From Planctomycetota bacterium (GTDB taxonomy: Bacteria > Planctomycetota > UBA11346): a DNA stretch of 64,000 nucleotides. Positions 19,166-27,617 of the stretch are shown piece after piece; positions within the stretch are counted from its first letter, which is position 1; every line of letters begins with the position of its first letter. A program made the position numbers and the translations under genes. Under the pieces are notes generated by a model. It was given only the letters and a program-made list of their open reading frames with translations, did not search any database and had not been told where the DNA came from. The stretch is from positions 1,125-65,124 of the forward strand of contig JADGDD010000001.1 of assembly GCA_016745075.1 (NCBI GenBank), read 5' to 3'.

Positions 19166-19759
19166 CTATTTGGGCTGATTACTGGTGGAATCTTCTACAT
19201 TTTTATTAAAAAAGGAGGTGGCCAGTAAAATCATGAAACCAACCGATATCCCTGCATCGGCAATATTAAAGGTTGGCCATGGGTCAAATGGTGGAAACCC
19301 AAAATCCACATGAATGAAGTCTCGTACGCCATAGAGGGTGTCACTCATATGGGCTCCAAGACGGTCCCAAGCATTGGCAACCGCACCACCAAGAACAAGA
19401 CCAAAAGCAATGTTTTCAGAGAGGCCTAAGAGGCGGTACCAACGAAAGTAGACCCAAGCAATGAGGGGAATAAGTAGCATGGTCATAACAGCAACGACTA
19501 CTGGCATGCTGCTCATGAAAGACCAAGCAACCCCAGTGTTCCATGCAGGGTTAAACCATGATGGATAGTCCGGTTTGCTGGCGGTCCAAAAGCAGCGCAA
19601 TGTCTCTGGGTCGGTGAAAACATGAGCAAAAACGGCGTATTTTGACCACAAATCGAGTATGCAGGTGAGGAGCGCAGCGAGCCAAAACCCAAGAACCCAT
19701 GATCGTGCCATATGCGTTGGAGCTGTCTGATCAGACGTTGATAGCGGAGTTTCATTCAT
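19166..19759 (-). CDS. lspA: Lipoprotein signal peptidase (signal peptidase II)
   Basis: About 197 residues with four hydrophobic segments and the LspA motifs: CILDLWSKYAVF, NTGVAWSF, GGAVANAWDRL (first catalytic Asp) and FNIADAGI (second catalytic Asp). It cleaves prolipoproteins in the inner membrane, and lipobox proteins occur in this window. Insertions around the first loop make it slightly longer than usual. ATG 19759 has AGAAG upstream; ATG 19711 (MARSW) is an alternative. With 19759 its start is only 16 bp from the divergent folP start. Confidence 0.9.
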   Translation of the reverse strand: MNETPLSTSDQTAPTHMARSWVLGFWLAALLTCILDLWSKYAVFAHVFTDPETLRCFWTASKPDYPSWFNPAWNTGVAWSFMSSMPVVVAVMTMLLIPLIAWVYFRWYRLLGLSENIAFGLVLGGAVANAWDRLGAHMSDTLYGVRDFIHVDFGFPPFDPWPTFNIADAGISVGFMILLATSFFNKNVEDSTSNQPK

Positions 19760-19775
19760 TAGAGTACTTCTATAC

Positions 19776-20699
19776 ATGAATGTTCAGACAGCGCAATCAG
19801 GTCCTTATTACGGCCAGCAGTGGACTCTACGCTGCTCGGGGAGCCCCGTTCTTGCTCACGGGAGTATTGACGGTCAGGCTTCAGTGCCTCAAATCATGGC
19901 GATACTTAATTGCACACCAGATAGTTTTTCCGATGGAGGCCAGCATTTTCGGCATGACGCCGCCAGAGATGCTGCTCGTCAAGCTGTTGAAGATGGGGCT
20001 ACATGGTTAGATATTGGTGGCGAAAGTTCCCGTCCTGGCGCACAGCCAGTGTCAGAAGCAGAAGAGCAGCGACGTGTTCTTCCAGTTATCGAATCGATAG
20101 TTCAAGAGCAGATCAATGCCGTTATTAGTGTTGATACCTGTAAGGCCAGTGTTGCCGAATTGGCGTTACAGGCAGGTGCACATGTAATCAATGATATTCG
20201 TGCTGGTGCAGATCCTGACATGTTTTCTGTGGTTGCAGATGCGAATGCGGGCATGGTGCTTATGCATATGCAGGGTACGCCCAAGAATATGCAAGATCAA
20301 CCGCAGTATACTGATGTTGTTGATGAAGTTATTGCTTTTCTACAGAATCGCATGGATGCGGCCTGTGCAGCAGGTGTACCAGAATCTGCTATTATCCTCG
20401 ACCCTGGTATCGGCTTTGGCAAAACCGTGGAACATAACCTTGCGCTTATGCGCGGACTTGAGCGCTTGCTCATAAGTTGCGGACGGCCATTATTGCTTGG
20501 AGTGAGTAGAAAATCATTTATCCCAGCCCTGCTCAGTCAGGCAGTGTCAGTCAACTTTGGTGCAGAGCGAGACATGCCAAGTCACGTTGTGCATGCATTG
20601 CTTGCGCCACACAGTACCATTATGCGCGTCCATGATGTGCCTGGTACGCGTGATGCGCTTACCATATGGCAAGCGCTTGGAGGGCACACGCATGCCTGA
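19776..20699 (+). CDS. folP: Dihydropteroate synthase
   Basis: A 307-residue TIM-barrel enzyme of folate synthesis joining p-aminobenzoate to hydroxymethyl-dihydropterin diphosphate. Signature motifs are MAILNCTPDSFSDGGQ, DIGGESSRPGAQPV, IILDPGIGFGKTVEHN and LLGVSRKSFI. The N-terminus is about 20 residues longer than in E. coli, but no later ATG precedes the MAILN motif. It overlaps cdaA by 8 bp, forming a folP-cdaA-ybbR operon. Confidence 0.93.
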   Translation: MNVQTAQSGPYYGQQWTLRCSGSPVLAHGSIDGQASVPQIMAILNCTPDSFSDGGQHFRHDAARDAARQAVEDGATWLDIGGESSRPGAQPVSEAEEQRRVLPVIESIVQEQINAVISVDTCKASVAELALQAGAHVINDIRAGADPDMFSVVADANAGMVLMHMQGTPKNMQDQPQYTDVVDEVIAFLQNRMDAACAAGVPESAIILDPGIGFGKTVEHNLALMRGLERLLISCGRPLLLGVSRKSFIPALLSQAVSVNFGAERDMPSHVVHALLAPHSTIMRVHDVPGTRDALTIWQALGGHTHA

Positions 20700-21483
20700 G
20701 TGGTATATTTTGTATGGTGCCCCTGCGATTCAAATCGCTGTCTTAAGTGCACTTATCTACTCCATCTTTTTATCTGTCGACCGGCATAGTGCTGGTGGTA
20801 AAATTAAAGGTATGGCGGTTATTCTTTTAATCGTAGCTGTTGCCGCATGGGGTGCTCAACGCGCAGAATTACACGCTGTGCAGGCCATGTTAGAAGCACT
20901 GTTGGTCGCTTCACCCTTGTTGCTGGTTATTATCTTTCAACCGGAAGTACGTCGTTTATTTATTCGTATGGGCGGTGTACTTACTAAAAATGATATTATG
21001 GCAGCAAGTTCTATGATCGACCGTTTGGTGGAAGCGATGCATTTACTTGCTGAAGAAGAAACTGGCGCGCTTATTGTGTTAGAGCGTGGTGACCATTTTG
21101 ATGATTATATTGCAGCGGGGCCGTTTGATTGCGCTATATCAGTACGTAGTTTGCGTACTATATTTTGGAAAAACTCTCCAGTGCATGATGGAGCCGTTAT
21201 TATCCGAACGATGGCTGGTGAAGAAGGCCGTGTTGTTGCCGCTGGGGTTATTTTACCGCTCACCCAAAACCCTGTTTACCGTGCTATGTCTGGTACTCGT
21301 CACCGTGCTGCTATTGGTATTTCAGAAGAAACGGATGCTATTGCCATTGTTGTGTCTGAAGAGAATGGCGACATTAGTTTTGTATCTTCGGGTAAAATAG
21401 AGCGTGGTTTATCTCGTGATGAATTGGCGGATAAATTACACGGAAACTTCGGTGCGCGAGCACGAAGGAATACAGCAGAATGA
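20692..21483 (+). CDS. cdaA: Diadenylate cyclase CdaA
   Basis: A 263-residue membrane enzyme making c-di-AMP from two ATP. Three N-terminal TM helices (VLSALIYSIFLSV; GMAVILLIVAVAAW; LLVASPLLLVIIF) precede the DAC domain with the catalytic motifs SPVHDGAVII and GTRHRAAIG. ATG 20692 is chosen over the track's 20557, which lies inside folP. It overlaps folP by 8 bp and ybbR by 4 bp. YbbR-domain proteins are known CdaA regulators, so the layout points to an intact c-di-AMP control unit. Confidence 0.93.
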   Translation: MPEWYILYGAPAIQIAVLSALIYSIFLSVDRHSAGGKIKGMAVILLIVAVAAWGAQRAELHAVQAMLEALLVASPLLLVIIFQPEVRRLFIRMGGVLTKNDIMAASSMIDRLVEAMHLLAEEETGALIVLERGDHFDDYIAAGPFDCAISVRSLRTIFWKNSPVHDGAVIIRTMAGEEGRVVAAGVILPLTQNPVYRAMSGTRHRAAIGISEETDAIAIVVSEENGDISFVSSGKIERGLSRDELADKLHGNFGARARRNTAE

Positions 21484-22583
21484 ATATTTTCGGCCTTTTC
21501 ACCAACTGGGAATATAAGTTAATTGCCGTTTTATTGGCATCTGCTTTGTATGTCTATACGTCAGATAGAATTAGTGAAAAGAAAGACTATCCGTTCACAG
21601 AGATTCTTCCTGAGCATATTCTCTTGCCAGAAGGAGGAGACCGTTTTGTGGTGCGTAGTATTCAGCCACAAAATGTAGATATACGGGTTGCTGGTTCGCG
21701 CGAGTTTATAGAGGACTTAGCAGAACAGCAAACATTAACGATAGACTTATCTGGTCGGCAAATTATTGAGTCTGGTGAGATCATTGTTGAGATAGCAGAC
21801 CGTATGCTTGGCACAGGTCCGAATATTCGTGTTGAAAGTATATTGCCAAGAACTTTGCGTATTAATGTTGTGAAAGAAATACGTCGTCCAATTATTGTTT
21901 CAGACAACGTTTTAGTGAGCCATGCGCCAGAAGGCATAGAGGTCGTATCGCAATTAACGAAGAAGGTAGAAGTCTGGGTTCGTGGACCAGAAGATTTGGT
22001 TGCTAACATTAACCGTTTAGAATGTGAGCCAATTGATTTAGCTGAGTCACAGGTGCAGTTTGAACAGCCAACGTTAGAAAAACAATCGTATAGCACTTAT
22101 ACACGTATTAGTCCGATAGGCGGTGTGGTGTTTGAGGATGTATCAACGGTTCCAGTAGAGTTGGTCGTAGAACATAAAACATCAGAAAAAAGAAAAATGG
22201 TTCCGCTCAGTTATGCGCTGCCAGAAAATCTTGTAGATGAACGAGATATTGTTGTTCGTTGTGATAAAGAAGTCTCTATTACCTATACCTTGCCAGATAA
22301 ACGAATTGATGATTTTGATCCAGAGAGTTTACATGCGATCTTTCGTGTCTCACCAGAAGCAGCAATGAATACGGAAGAACCAGCAATTGTAGAAATAACC
22401 GGTAACCCACCAAGTTATGTTAAAATAGGCCAAGTTGATAAAGTGTATTATAAATTAGAACTGCGCAAAGAAGAAGTGATTAACCAGCCGCAGGAAACAG
22501 TGTCTCCTGTATTTGATGAGGATCAATTTTTGCTTGAAGAAGAATACGACCCCGCCACAAGCGTTCCGAATTTTTCTGAATAA
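21480..22583 (+). CDS. ybbR: YbbR-domain protein, CdaA regulator (CdaR-like)
   Basis: A 367-residue protein with one N-terminal membrane anchor (YKLIAVLLASALYVYTS) and several YbbR-like repeats (for example VDIRVAGSREFIEDL... and VEVWVRGPEDLVANIN). YbbR/CdaR proteins sit outside the cytoplasmic membrane and modulate the CdaA cyclase. The start overlaps the cdaA stop (ATGA). The C-terminal 40 residues are acidic and not obviously YbbR. A strong terminator follows. Confidence 0.87.
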   Translation: MNIFGLFTNWEYKLIAVLLASALYVYTSDRISEKKDYPFTEILPEHILLPEGGDRFVVRSIQPQNVDIRVAGSREFIEDLAEQQTLTIDLSGRQIIESGEIIVEIADRMLGTGPNIRVESILPRTLRINVVKEIRRPIIVSDNVLVSHAPEGIEVVSQLTKKVEVWVRGPEDLVANINRLECEPIDLAESQVQFEQPTLEKQSYSTYTRISPIGGVVFEDVSTVPVELVVEHKTSEKRKMVPLSYALPENLVDERDIVVRCDKEVSITYTLPDKRIDDFDPESLHAIFRVSPEAAMNTEEPAIVEITGNPPSYVKIGQVDKVYYKLELRKEEVINQPQETVSPVFDEDQFLLEEEYDPATSVPNFSE

Positions 22584-22609
22584 AACATAACAGGACAGCC
22601 AGTATATAG

Positions 22610-22650
22610 AAACAGCGGACACATCTTTTATGTGCCCGCTGTTTGTTTTT
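22610..22650 (+). terminator. Terminator of the folP-cdaA-ybbR operon
   Basis: Stem AACAGCGG..ACAT / ATGT..CCGCTGTT with one mismatch and a short loop, followed by TTTGTTTTTTG. It sits 27 bp after the ybbR stop. Confidence 0.85.
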
Positions 22651-22665
22651 TGTGTAATGTTTTTT

Positions 22666-23214
22666 CTATTGTGGAATTTTATATATCTTCGATGCGTTAA
22701 TAATGTATGCCTCCGCAGTAGATTTTTGTGCGATGGTGCCGGTTATGCTAACATGGTCTCCAGCCGCAAGGCCGCCATAACCTTTGAGGCCAGTTGGAAG
22801 AACCGTTCCCTTTTCATCAATGACTTGAATTAAAGCGGCAGCTGCAAGTATGGTCTCTTTCTTTTCACAACAGAAGTCCCAAGGCATGGAGCAGTGATCA
22901 TCCTCTCCGACATCACAGGCAATTGCTTTTTTGTCATCCATAAGGAGGAAGGCGGCTTTTTTAGATAAGAAAGGCAGTTTACGTCCACCAATTCGTCCAG
23001 TAATCGTGATGTCATCACCAACTGTAATCTTCTTCTTTGCATCAGTAATGCTTATTGGAGTAGATAATGCGGTTGTTGTTATCAGGTCGGCAGGAATGGC
23101 AACTGCTGGAGTTGTGGTTCCGGAGGCTTCTTGAGTATCTGGTGTAACTGTTGTATCTTCCGTACAGCTACTAAAGAGTGAACAGAGAACCAGTGGGATA
23201 AGTGTATATTTCAT
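22666..23214 (-). CDS. Putative lipoprotein with an OB-fold-like domain
   Basis: 182 residues beginning MKYTLIPLVLCSLFSSC, a signal peptide with a plausible lipobox cysteine. After a Thr-rich linker there is a globular part with alternating strands (ITVGDDITITGRIGG...AAFLLMDDKKAIACDVGEDDHC... AGDHVSITGTIAQKS) that resembles an OB fold of the tRNA_anti-like/BOF type. A cysteine cluster (CDVGEDDHCSMPWDFCCEK) may bind metal or form disulfides. I do not recognise the family firmly. ATG 23214 is chosen so that the signal peptide begins at the start. Confidence 0.7.
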   Translation of the reverse strand: MKYTLIPLVLCSLFSSCTEDTTVTPDTQEASGTTTPAVAIPADLITTTALSTPISITDAKKKITVGDDITITGRIGGRKLPFLSKKAAFLLMDDKKAIACDVGEDDHCSMPWDFCCEKKETILAAAALIQVIDEKGTVLPTGLKGYGGLAAGDHVSITGTIAQKSTAEAYIINASKIYKIPQ

Positions 23215-23311
23215 ATGTTTATGATGGTAACGGATAGCGAGGGTCAAGGGTGGTGCAGAGCTGATGTCTGTGTGTTGGTTGCGTTTCTCTGTACAAAGAT
23301 ATTTTGTGGCT

Positions 23312-24511
23312 ATGAAGAGTCTTTATTGCTTACTTGTGTGTGTCCTCATTGGTTTGTGTGTAACCAGCTTGAATGCTGCTGATCTTGGTGGTGTGATGCC
23401 TAAGCATGTCCGGGTTGTTTGGACGAAAGACCCACAGCACGCTGCTGTTGTTTCATGGTCTACTGACGAGAAAAGTCAGACTAATGGCCTATTGCTTGGA
23501 ACAGAGCCACACCTGACAGGTGTTTCTGCACAAGAAACAGAAGTTGATGGACAGTTCACAGGTCGAGGTGATGAAGTGTTTTACTTTCATCATGTTCGTT
23601 TGAGTAATCTTGTGGCTAATACGACCTATTATTTTTCGGTTCAGAGTGGAGACCAGATATCACGGGTCTATCACTTTAAGACTGCTCCGGATACAGATGC
23701 TCCTTTCACCTTATTAGTTGGTGGAGACTCTCGTACGAATAGAGCGGATCGGCAGAAGGTGAATGTACTCATCAAAAAAACGCTGACAGAGCAGCCGCAG
23801 GTTTTGGCGTTTTGTCATGGTGGAGATTATGTTACGCATGGAACGAACCTGAAGCAATGGAAACACTGGTTAGATGATTACGAGCAAACAATAACGGATG
23901 AAGGCCGTGTTGTGCCGATTATGCCAACTCGTGGTAATCATGAAAAAGGTGGGGAAACCTATGATCAAGTTTTTCATAGCCCTGGCGATGGGTTTGGTAA
24001 AAACTTTTTTACAACCATGTTGTCACCCCAAGTCGCGGTTATTACCTTAAATACAGAGTGCTCTACAGCGGGTCGACAGCGCATGTTTTTAGAACATCAA
24101 CTCAAGCAATTGAAGACACAACAGGTTCGTTGGCAATTGACGAATTATCATCGACCTGCGTATCCTGCTATTAAAAAGCCATCATCTGCAAAAGTGGATT
24201 GGGTGCCTCTGTTTGAACATTACAATATTGATATAGCGATAGAATCCGATGGCCACTGTGTGAAGCGAACACTTCCGATTCGAAAAGATAAACCATCTGA
24301 TGATGGAGTGGTTTATGTCGGTGAGGGAGGTCTTGGTGTGAAACAACGTTCACCAAAGCTTGATCGTTGGTTCTTGCAGGCACCCGGCAAAGCAGGTTCT
24401 GAACATCATATACAGCTTATGCATTTCACCGCAGAGAAGATGACGTTCCAAGCGGTTCTACTAGATGGAAGTATATGGGATGAACATATTTTCTTACCAC
24501 GCGTTCGCTAA
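23312..24511 (+). CDS. Secreted purple-acid-phosphatase-like metallophosphoesterase
   Basis: A 399-residue exported protein (signal peptide MKSLYCLLVCVLIGLCVTSLNA) with an N-terminal fibronectin-like domain (VVSWSTDEKSQTNGLLL...TYYFSVQSG) and a calcineurin-like phosphoesterase domain. Metal motifs seen are GGDSR, GGDYV, RGNHE and NYHRPAYP; the last motif, normally GHxH, reads DGHCVKR, so one metal-ligand histidine is missing. The layout matches purple acid phosphatases. It is probably periplasmic or extracellular. The altered last motif may reduce or change activity. Confidence 0.85.
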   Translation: MKSLYCLLVCVLIGLCVTSLNAADLGGVMPKHVRVVWTKDPQHAAVVSWSTDEKSQTNGLLLGTEPHLTGVSAQETEVDGQFTGRGDEVFYFHHVRLSNLVANTTYYFSVQSGDQISRVYHFKTAPDTDAPFTLLVGGDSRTNRADRQKVNVLIKKTLTEQPQVLAFCHGGDYVTHGTNLKQWKHWLDDYEQTITDEGRVVPIMPTRGNHEKGGETYDQVFHSPGDGFGKNFFTTMLSPQVAVITLNTECSTAGRQRMFLEHQLKQLKTQQVRWQLTNYHRPAYPAIKKPSSAKVDWVPLFEHYNIDIAIESDGHCVKRTLPIRKDKPSDDGVVYVGEGGLGVKQRSPKLDRWFLQAPGKAGSEHHIQLMHFTAEKMTFQAVLLDGSIWDEHIFLPRVR

Positions 24512-24515
24512 CAAT

Positions 24516-24881
24516 TTACTCGTTATATTTGCGGCTTGATCCACGGAATACATCAGCGGGGTATTTTTCACCCGCTTTTTTTAGTTTTTGTTCAAAGGCG
24601 GCTGTTAGGTCTACCCCAGAACGGTCAGCAAGCCTTGTTAGGAGAATAAAAACATCGGCCATTTCATCAGCCCAGTCTTGCTCTTTGCCAACGGGTATTA
24701 AAGGACCACCGTTGCTGTCATCATGCCAGCGGACAATATCAGCAAGTTCACCCATTTCTGAAATAACAGCGAGTAAGAGATTGCGCGCAGAATGGAATTG
24801 ATCCCAATCTCGTTCTGCGGCAAAATCAGCAGCCTGTTGTCGTATATCTTCAAGGGTAAGGTGGTCTGAAAACTTGGGCAT
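24516..24881 (-). CDS. MazG-like nucleotide pyrophosphohydrolase (DCTPP1/RS21-C6 type)
   Basis: A 121-residue all-alpha NTP pyrophosphatase. The metal motif ExxE...ExxD is clear (ISEMGELADIVRW and WADEMADVFILLTRL). DCTPP1-like enzymes hydrolyse dCTP and modified dCTPs, cleaning the nucleotide pool. ATG 24881 begins the conserved region (MPKFSDHLTLEDIRQQ); the track start is a TTG inside the upstream TetR gene. It follows the TetR gene by 5 bp, probably in one operon. Confidence 0.87.
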   Translation of the reverse strand: MPKFSDHLTLEDIRQQAADFAAERDWDQFHSARNLLLAVISEMGELADIVRWHDDSNGGPLIPVGKEQDWADEMADVFILLTRLADRSGVDLTAAFEQKLKKAGEKYPADVFRGSSRKYNE

Positions 24882-24886
24882 ATGTT

Positions 24887-25468
24887 TTACGAGAGCGTCT
24901 TTACACAAAGATCAGTAACAGAATCGGTGTAGGTGTTGAGCGGGCCTTCCATGCGGCCATAAATAACATAAGTAGCGACTTGTAAAAAGATGCCGATAAT
25001 TGCAGCGCTAACTAAGATTGATTCTTCTTGATCTTTTTTGCTCAGTTTTTTCTGAGCCTGATGTTCTCGTTCTGCAAAAATAGCATCAGCAAGAACATCT
25101 TGTGGCATCCGCATGTCTTCTGGTAGTACTTGAGCAAGTTCATGCTGAACAAGCAAGACTAAGCGAAATACGAGTGGCTGTTCATCGTAAAGAGTAAACA
25201 TTGCAGCGACTGAAGCGCGTAAGCGCTCAAGAAAAGGCGCCTCGCCAGCCATCGCTGTATCGAGCAGTTGAACAACTTCGCTGAGATGTTCTTGGAAGAG
25301 GGCCAGTGTTAGCGCGTCTTTATTTGGCCAATGGCGGTAGAGAGCAGCTTCAGAGCAGCCGGCATGTTTAGCAATTTCCCGAATGCCCGTAGCATGGACC
25401 CCACGTTCGACAAAGAGTTGAAGGGCCGCTTGTTTTAGCGGTTCACGAGCTTTTGGAGGACGAGGCAT
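24887..25468 (-). CDS. TetR-family transcriptional regulator
   Basis: A 193-residue regulator with a standard TetR N-terminal helix-turn-helix (GVHATGIREIAKHAGCSEAALYRHWPNKDAL) and a helical ligand-binding domain with a late hydrophobic stretch (LVSAAIIGIFLQVATYVIYG). The ligand and targets are unknown; no efflux pump is adjacent. It is upstream of the MazG-like gene on the same strand. MPRPPK at 25468 is the likely start. Confidence 0.88.
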   Translation of the reverse strand: MPRPPKAREPLKQAALQLFVERGVHATGIREIAKHAGCSEAALYRHWPNKDALTLALFQEHLSEVVQLLDTAMAGEAPFLERLRASVAAMFTLYDEQPLVFRLVLLVQHELAQVLPEDMRMPQDVLADAIFAEREHQAQKKLSKKDQEESILVSAAIIGIFLQVATYVIYGRMEGPLNTYTDSVTDLCVKTLS

Positions 25469-25516
25469 AGCCACATGTTGGCGAGCGTCCGTTAATAAAT
25501 CAAGCGCTGATTTTTT

Positions 25517-26434
25517 TTACTCTCGGTAATCAGCTGCGTTGAGAGCGTACCATTCGTAGGCGCGTTCAATAGCATTTAAGCGATTGATTCGGTTGGCAAG
25601 TGGGTTAAAGCCGATGTCTTCATTGGTGAGGGCAAGGAAGGTCGAATAGATATGTTTGCCAGCAACGTTTGCTTCTAGAGCTGCAATCAGGTAGATAACA
25701 GCAGGCTTATATTCAAGACGACGAATGCTTTCGGCAGCAAAACGGCGAACACCAGGATTGCGGTCAGTCAGTGCACGGACCAGTGCATCGCCGTGGTTCA
25801 AGTCGCCAAGATCACCAAGGGCAATTGCAGCCATACGGCGTGTGTGCGAATCTTCGTGATGAAGGAGTGCATCTACTAATAGCGAACCTGCTTCATGGCT
25901 ATCAAATTTGCTAATTTGTACAATCGAACTGGTTTTGAGGCCGGTGTTATCTTGTTGAATTTGGCTGATGTGTGTTTGTGCTTCTAGCGCTTTTAGGCGT
26001 TCAAGAGCATTCACCGCAGGCATGCGCATTGCTTTGTATTTACCTGTTTCATCAGTACAGTAAAAAGAAAGAGTTGGTATGGCTTCACGTGCGTTCAATT
26101 TGCCAAGGGCATCGATAGCGGCAATGATTTCCTCTTTGGTGTTGAGGACAGGATCAAGGAAAGGCATAATATGCGGAATAAACGCGCTATCATTGAGATT
26201 GGCACTACGTGCGATGGCATCAACGCGAGCGGCAATACCTTTTTTATCATGAATGTTTTTGATTTTTTCTTTTGTGGCAAGAATACGCAGTAACGCTGCT
26301 TTATTAAGGTGGTAGCGTTGATTGGCTAGGCGTGCAGCCATGACGATAGGATCATCTGTTGGCGGTGTTAGCGTAGTTTCCGCAGCAGAAAGTCCGCAGC
26401 AGAGAAGTATGGCAAGCACAACGATTGAACGCAT
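25517..26434 (-). CDS. Exported HEAT-repeat protein
   Basis: A 305-residue protein with a signal peptide (MRSIVVLAILLCCGLSAAE) followed by helical HEAT/PBS-lyase-type repeats (AIDALGKLNAREAIPTL; RRMAAIALGDLGDLNHGDALV; VRRFAAESIRRLEYKPAVI). It probably acts as a protein-binding scaffold in the periplasm. No catalytic motif is visible. It sits downstream of the mlaF operon on the same strand, separated by about 110 bp. Confidence 0.8.
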   Translation of the reverse strand: MRSIVVLAILLCCGLSAAETTLTPPTDDPIVMAARLANQRYHLNKAALLRILATKEKIKNIHDKKGIAARVDAIARSANLNDSAFIPHIMPFLDPVLNTKEEIIAAIDALGKLNAREAIPTLSFYCTDETGKYKAMRMPAVNALERLKALEAQTHISQIQQDNTGLKTSSIVQISKFDSHEAGSLLVDALLHHEDSHTRRMAAIALGDLGDLNHGDALVRALTDRNPGVRRFAAESIRRLEYKPAVIYLIAALEANVAGKHIYSTFLALTNEDIGFNPLANRINRLNAIERAYEWYALNAADYRE

Positions 26435-26546
26435 AAAGAGTCTCCTAGAACAAATATAAACTACCTGCTGATATGATGGGTGCTAGTGCTGTCCTATACG
26501 GAGGATAGGGGTGTAATAGACAATCATGAGTGTACTCAAGGTCGAG

Positions 26547-27617
26547 TTAGTCTTGTTCTTCTTCAGATGGGGCCTTGGGAAGTTCTGACAGAATAAAGCC
26601 ACCACTGTCAAAGGGGTTGTCTGAGGTGTGAGCTGGTTCGTCCTGTGGCTTCGGCTTTTCAGTCTTGGCTTGATCCGTTTGAGTGGTGACAGCGGCTAGG
26701 CGGCTGGAGCTTTTTTGTTGGCGGCGGCTACGGATACTCGGCGGTACTGCTGTGTGTTCGCCAGAGGTGGCAGCTCGAATGCGGTCCCATGTTTGTGTTT
26801 CTTGTTCGCGGGGTATGGAACTAAAGCGGGCAGTGTCTATGCGTTCACTTTCAAGTGCCTTCCCAGAAATGAAGGATTGCACCCATGGATTATCACTGTG
26901 TTGTATATCTGCTGGAGTCCCACTCGTCACGATGCGTCCTTGATCGAGCATAATAATGCGGTCTGCGATGGTGAAGGCACTGGCAATATCATGAGTGACG
27001 ACAACAGAAGTGACAGAGAGTTGTGAGCGTAGTCGTAAAATAATTTGGTTGATAACATCTGTGGTTAGTGGGTCGAGTCCAGAGGTTGGCTCATCATACA
27101 AAACAATAGGTGGGAGATTAATGATAGCTCGGGCAAGCCCAGCACGTTTACGCATCCCACCAGATAATTCGTCTGGATATTTTTCAAGCGTATGGGACAG
27201 CCCGACCATGCTCAAGCGCTCACGGACTTGTCGCTCAATAATATCGTCGTCCATTCTATCTTGATAGAGGGGAAATCCGACATTTTCTAAAATAGAGAGC
27301 GAGTCAAAAAGGGCGGCATATTGAAAAACGTAACCAATGTTTTTTCTATAAGCTAATCGCTCATGTTCAGAAAGCTCTTGTGGGCTTTGTCCAAGTACTT
27401 CAATGTGGCCGCTGCTCGGTTCAAGTAAGCCAATAATACTTTTAAGGGTGACACTTTTTCCCGTTCCTGATCGCCCTAAAATAACTAATGTTTCACCGCG
27501 TTGCACTTCAAAACTAAGGTTATCGAGTACTAAATGTTTATCAAAACGTTTGCAGAGTTTATCAACAATTATAGCGGGAGGGCCGGATGGAGTAGCGTGT
27601 GAGAAAGAAGAGGTCAT
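26547..27617 (-). CDS. mlaF: MlaF-like ABC transporter ATPase with a long C-terminal tail
   Basis: A 356-residue protein. Residues about 15-250 form an ABC ATPase of the MlaF/Ttg2A (phospholipid transport) type: Walker A ILGRSGTGKSV, Q-loop VFQYAALFDSLS, signature DELSGGMRKRAGLARA, Walker B IVLYDEPTSGLDP, H-loop THDI. The last 100 residues are polar, low complexity and unlike the family. ATG 27617 overlaps the surE stop (ATGA). The permease and MCE partners (MlaE, MlaD) are not in the window, so the complex is encoded in at least two places. Confidence 0.85.
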   Translation of the reverse strand: MTSSFSHATPSGPPAIIVDKLCKRFDKHLVLDNLSFEVQRGETLVILGRSGTGKSVTLKSIIGLLEPSSGHIEVLGQSPQELSEHERLAYRKNIGYVFQYAALFDSLSILENVGFPLYQDRMDDDIIERQVRERLSMVGLSHTLEKYPDELSGGMRKRAGLARAIINLPPIVLYDEPTSGLDPLTTDVINQIILRLRSQLSVTSVVVTHDIASAFTIADRIIMLDQGRIVTSGTPADIQHSDNPWVQSFISGKALESERIDTARFSSIPREQETQTWDRIRAATSGEHTAVPPSIRSRRQQKSSSRLAAVTTQTDQAKTEKPKPQDEPAHTSDNPFDSGGFILSELPKAPSEEEQD

